Below, piece by piece: positions 19,691-23,136 of a stretch of DNA of 23,136 bases. The stretch is taken from positions 1-23,136 of the forward strand of contig PDHQ01000453.1 in assembly GCA_003339415.1 (NCBI GenBank), given 5' to 3'. Position 1 is the first letter of the stretch; every line of letters starts with the position of its first letter. Source of the stretch: Ophiocordyceps camponoti-saundersi (nom. inval.). Lineage: Eukaryota > Ascomycota > Sordariomycetes > Hypocreales > Ophiocordycipitaceae. Made by a program: the position numbers and the translations under genes. A model generated the notes under the pieces. The model was not told the DNA's origin. It worked only from the letters and a program-made list of their open reading frames with translations, and ran no database searches.

Positions 19691-20164
19691 CCCTTATTAC
19701 CCTTTATCTTTCGCTTTTAACTCTTTTCCTCTCTTTCTTCTTCTCCTCTCCTTATCTCCTTAGTACTAAATTTAGTATTTATTTATTACTCCGCTCTCTA
19801 ATATTTCTTTATAATAAAGAAAAATAAACGAAAAAGAAATAAATATTTATAATATAAACTATACCTCCTCTCCTCTTACCTCTCGCTTTTTTTTTATTTT
19901 TCTTATTACTTAAGTTAATATTCGCTTATAAATAGTAAAGTATTTATAACTTAATATATATTTCTCCGCCTAATTAGAAAATATTTTAATTATAATAAAG
20001 AGATAATTATATTACCCTCTTTTTTACTTATATTTTTAACTTTATCCTAAGCTAGTATTACCTATTTATAATATGCTTTTTTCCTTATACTTATTATAAT
20101 AAATACTCTTACTAACTTTTTTAAAAGGTATTTTTCTCGCTTTCTCTAAACCCTCTCTCTCTCT
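19691..20164. other. Spacer between large repeats, no gene seen
   Basis: RIP-saturated, pyrimidine-rich, no feature recognised apart from a CT run (20153-20168) followed by a C run at the start of copy 2. Confidence 0.5.
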
Positions 20165-21987
20165 CTCTTCCCCCCCCCCCTCTCCTTTCTTTTCCTTTTA
20201 TATATATATATACTTATATATATATAATATATTTCTTTCTCTTTTCTATTATCTTAGCCTTCTTATAATCGTTAACCTTATAATTTAATAAAAAAAAGGT
20301 ATTTTATATTCTTATACCCCTCCCCTTATCTCCCTCTTTATATAATATTTCCTTTTTATTTTTATTCTTTCTTTCCTTAATTAATTTTTTATAATAAAGC
20401 TATAAATTTTATTATTATTACTTATTTTACTTACTTTAGTCTAATTAAAAAATAATATTACTAATAGTAGCGATATAATCTTATTATTTTACTTTTTAGA
20501 ATTAATTATTTTAATAGCTATTAGCGGTCTTTTTACCTTTTTATAATACTTTTTTCTTTTCTTAATAAATAAACCCTCTTACTAACTTTATATAGCTTAA
20601 TAAGACTATACTTCTCTCTTATCCTACTTACCCCGTTATTTTACGCTTTAAATATAATAACTTAACTAAGTAAGAGGTTATTAAGATTATATAGTTAAGA
20701 AGCTATTTCCGCGCTATTTTCGTAGCGTTAAGAGGATTACTTATTTAAGCTTACTTTATAGCTTTAAAAAGATCGCTTATTTAAATTTCTACGTATTATT
20801 ATTATATTAACTTACTATACCCTTTTATCCGCTATATTAGAATACCTTTTTTTAAAAATAGTACTTATATAATATATATTCTTTTTTATTAATAGCGTAA
20901 CTATACTTTTTTTTAAATTCTAGCTATACTCCCTTTTTACTTTTAAATAAATTTATTAAGTAATAATAATATTACTAATAGCGAAAAGTAATTAGCTATT
21001 TTTTATAAACTTTTTTTTTTATTCTTTATCCTTATATTTAAATTAGCTTACTTAATTATAAAGTTATTATATAAGTAATTTATAAAAATTTTTAATTTTA
21101 AAAATATTATAAATTAAAGCTACTTATATATATATTATTTTCTAGCTATAATTAACTTATTTATTAGCTTTTATTTTTTATTTTTTATATAAATAAACTT
21201 AATTAGGAATTTAATTTTTTAACTTTTTTTTAAAATTATTATTAAATTTATAAATTATAATTTTAGCTTTAAAAATAACTTATAATAATAAAGCTACTTT
21301 ATAAAATTAGTTTTTTATTTTAAATATAATATTTAAATCTCCCCTCCTTTTTTTATTTTCTTATCTTTTTTCCCTTTTTTAATTTTTTACCTTTCTCGCT
21401 ACTTTATTAGTTCTCCCCTCTTACTCTCCCGCTATTCTTTTCCCTTCTCGCTTTTTTAATCTTTTACTATTTTATTATCTTTTTACTTTTTTATTACTTT
21501 ATTATTTTCTTATTTTTTTATTATTTTCCTCGCTTTTTTCTCTTTTTACTATTAATCTTCTCGCCTTTTCGATCTCTTACTTTTTAGTTCTTTTACCGCT
21601 TTTATTACTCTTCTCGCTTTTTCGATCTCTTACTTTTTAGTCCTTTTATTACTCTTACTACTCTCCTCGCCTTTTTAATCTCTTACTTTTTAGTCCTCTC
21701 GCTCTCTTATTACTTTTTTTATTCTCTCGCTCTCTTATTACTCTCCTTATTACCTTATTTTTTTATTATTTTTATCGCTATATATATTATTCTATATATT
21801 ATTTTTTCTATTTTTTACTAATTTCCTTATATTTTTATTTATATAAATATAATATTTTATAGCTTATTTTTATTTTACTTAATTATTTTTTTTTTTATAT
21901 TTTTCTTCGCTTTATTATTTATAGTAATTATATAAGTAAATAGGTATTTTTTTCCTTATTTATATTTTATTTCTTTTTCTTTTTTTT

Positions 21988-22022
<35 letters not shown>

Positions 22023-22068
22023 TTTTTTTTTTTTTTCCCTTTTTTTTTCTCTCTCTTTTTTCCGTATA

Positions 22069-22111
<43 letters not shown>

Positions 22112-22930
22112 TCTATTATTCTTTCTCTCTCTATCTATTTTTTTTATTTTTATTATTTTTTTATATAAAATAAGTATTATTTTCCTTTTAATTTTCTTAT
22201 TTTCCTTCTTATATTTTATTTTTTCTTATAATCCCTCTAAGAGATAAATATATAATATTATATATTAATATTTCGCTTTTTTAAGTACTATATATATTCT
22301 TTATTACGATATTTATAATAAAGTTAAGTAACGCTCTTATTAGTTTAAATAAGCTAAAATAGCTTATAATATAATACCTAACTTTTACGCTATAGCTAAT
22401 AATTTTCTAAGTTTAGGGAATATATATAATACGAAAAAAAATAAGCTTAGGCTGCTTAGGCGGCGTATAACGCCTTATAAATAATATACTTATTTTTTTA
22501 CTAATAAACTTAAGCTTTTATTATCTAATAATTATTTTAGTTCTCCTATTTATATATATTATAACGCTAATAATTTAGAATATTATATAATAACTAAATA
22601 CTTTCTTTTTTCTTTCTTATTTAATAATTAACTTAATTATATATTATAGTTTACGAAGCTCTTTTTTTAATATTAAGCTTAAAGATATTAAAAGCTTATT
22701 ATCTAATAAAATCTCTTTAATATTAAATAGTTTAAATACGCTTATTTTTAAGGATATTTTATATATTATTATAATTTTTAAAATAGATTTAATAATAATA
22801 AATAATTTAAATTAGAAAGTTTTTATTATAGCCCTTAACTTTATTTTATATTTTAAATATATAGTTTAATAGTAGAAAAATATAAGTATTTATCTTCTAA
22901 GCTATTATTATATTTTATATCTTTTTTTTT
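20165..22930 (+). repeat. Large direct repeat, copy 2 (~2.77 kb)
   Basis: Matches copy 1 throughout in the same order. The offset between copies falls from about 3854 bases at the TTTCTACGTATTA landmark (20787) to about 3692 at ATATAGTTTAATAGTAGAAAAATATAAG (22859), so copy 2 has lost about 160 bases, largely in the polypyrimidine section. Differences are predominantly C/T and A/G. Its right end runs into another pyrimidine block as copy 1 does. Confidence 0.8.
21989..22111 (+). repeat. CT and TA microsatellites of repeat copy 2
   Basis: CT run (about 21989-22022), a mixed T/CT block, then about 39 bases of TA (about 22073-22111). Longer than the equivalents in copy 1. Confidence 0.85.
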
Positions 22931-23136
22931 TATTTTTTTTTTTTTCTCTTTTTAATTTATTAGCCTTTTTCCCCTCTTTTTTTACTAATTTCCTTTTACT
23001 TTTTTTATATATTTCCCTTATTACTTTTCTCTTCCTCTCTTATATTATCTCGCTTTTTTATTATTATTATCTCTTCCTTTTCCTCCCCCTTTTTTTCTCT
23101 TTCTTTTTTTCTTTCTTCTTCTTTTTTTTTTTTTTT
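22931..23136 (+). repeat. Polypyrimidine block running to the window edge
   Basis: Almost purely T and C (for example TCCTCCCCCTTTTTTTCTC), ending in 15 T at 23122-23136. By position it corresponds to the partial block after copy 1 (19251 onward), suggesting that the repeat array continues beyond the window. Confidence 0.6.

Noticed and set aside
2150..23136. Many TATA-box-like and poly(A)-signal-like strings
   Set aside because: They are expected by chance in TpA-saturated sequence and have no attached gene.
1..23136. A new defence, biosynthetic or toxin system
   Set aside because: No intact coding sequence or gene cluster is visible on either strand. The organisation is explained by decayed transposons and simple repeats.

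Overview
The window looks like an AT-rich, repeat-dense accessory or heterochromatic block of a filamentous ascomycete (Pezizomycotina). The main reason is an extreme depletion of CpA and TpG with matching excess of TpA, the signature of repeat-induced point mutation (RIP). As a hand-counted contrast, bases 1501-1740 hold 15 TpG and 7 CpA, while bases 9961-10200 hold 0 TpG and 1 CpA. I see no intact protein-coding gene, no rRNA or tRNA gene and no CRISPR array. Everything recognisable is a decayed mobile element or a repeat.

Layout. (1) Bases 1-1437, minus strand: the 5' part of a Ty1/copia-type retrotransposon polyprotein (gag with CCHC knuckle, retropepsin, start of the pre-integrase region), running off the left edge and broken by nine in-frame TAG/TAA codons. 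Its leader and probable 5' LTR lie at about 1438-1980 and carry a primer-binding site matching the anticodon region of initiator tRNA-Met, a TATA box and two identical TATCACGTGATA palindromes. Bases 2001-2123 are a GC-rich array with 23-bp spacing. (2) From about 2150 onward RIP is nearly saturating. Bases 2452-4882 hold about 17 copies of a quasi-palindromic 21-bp motif, together with a long G tract, 165-bp and ~118-bp duplications, and a 15-bp tandem array. Bases 4943-5263 resemble the basic C-terminal tail of a pogo/Fot-type transposase. (3) Bases 5270-13710 are RIP-saturated and include three copies of an LTR-like repeat (5973, 8180, 13155) plus a displaced partial copy at 12902, a small GC-richer islet with a minus-strand open segment (9434-9583), and a 10-N assembly gap at 12775-12784. 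(4) Bases 13711-23136 are pyrimidine-rich on the plus strand. They hold a hairpin followed by a 65-base poly(A) tract (15652-15747) and two diverged direct copies of a ~2.8-3.0 kb repeat (about 16290-19250 and 20165-22930), each with a polypyrimidine section and CT/TA microsatellites.

The genes do not work together as a system. The window is best read as a nested transposon graveyard. The most unusual features are the 21-bp motif array, the sharp difference in RIP load between the copia leader and everything else, and the unclassified 3-kb repeat. I did not find convincing evidence for a new functional system.
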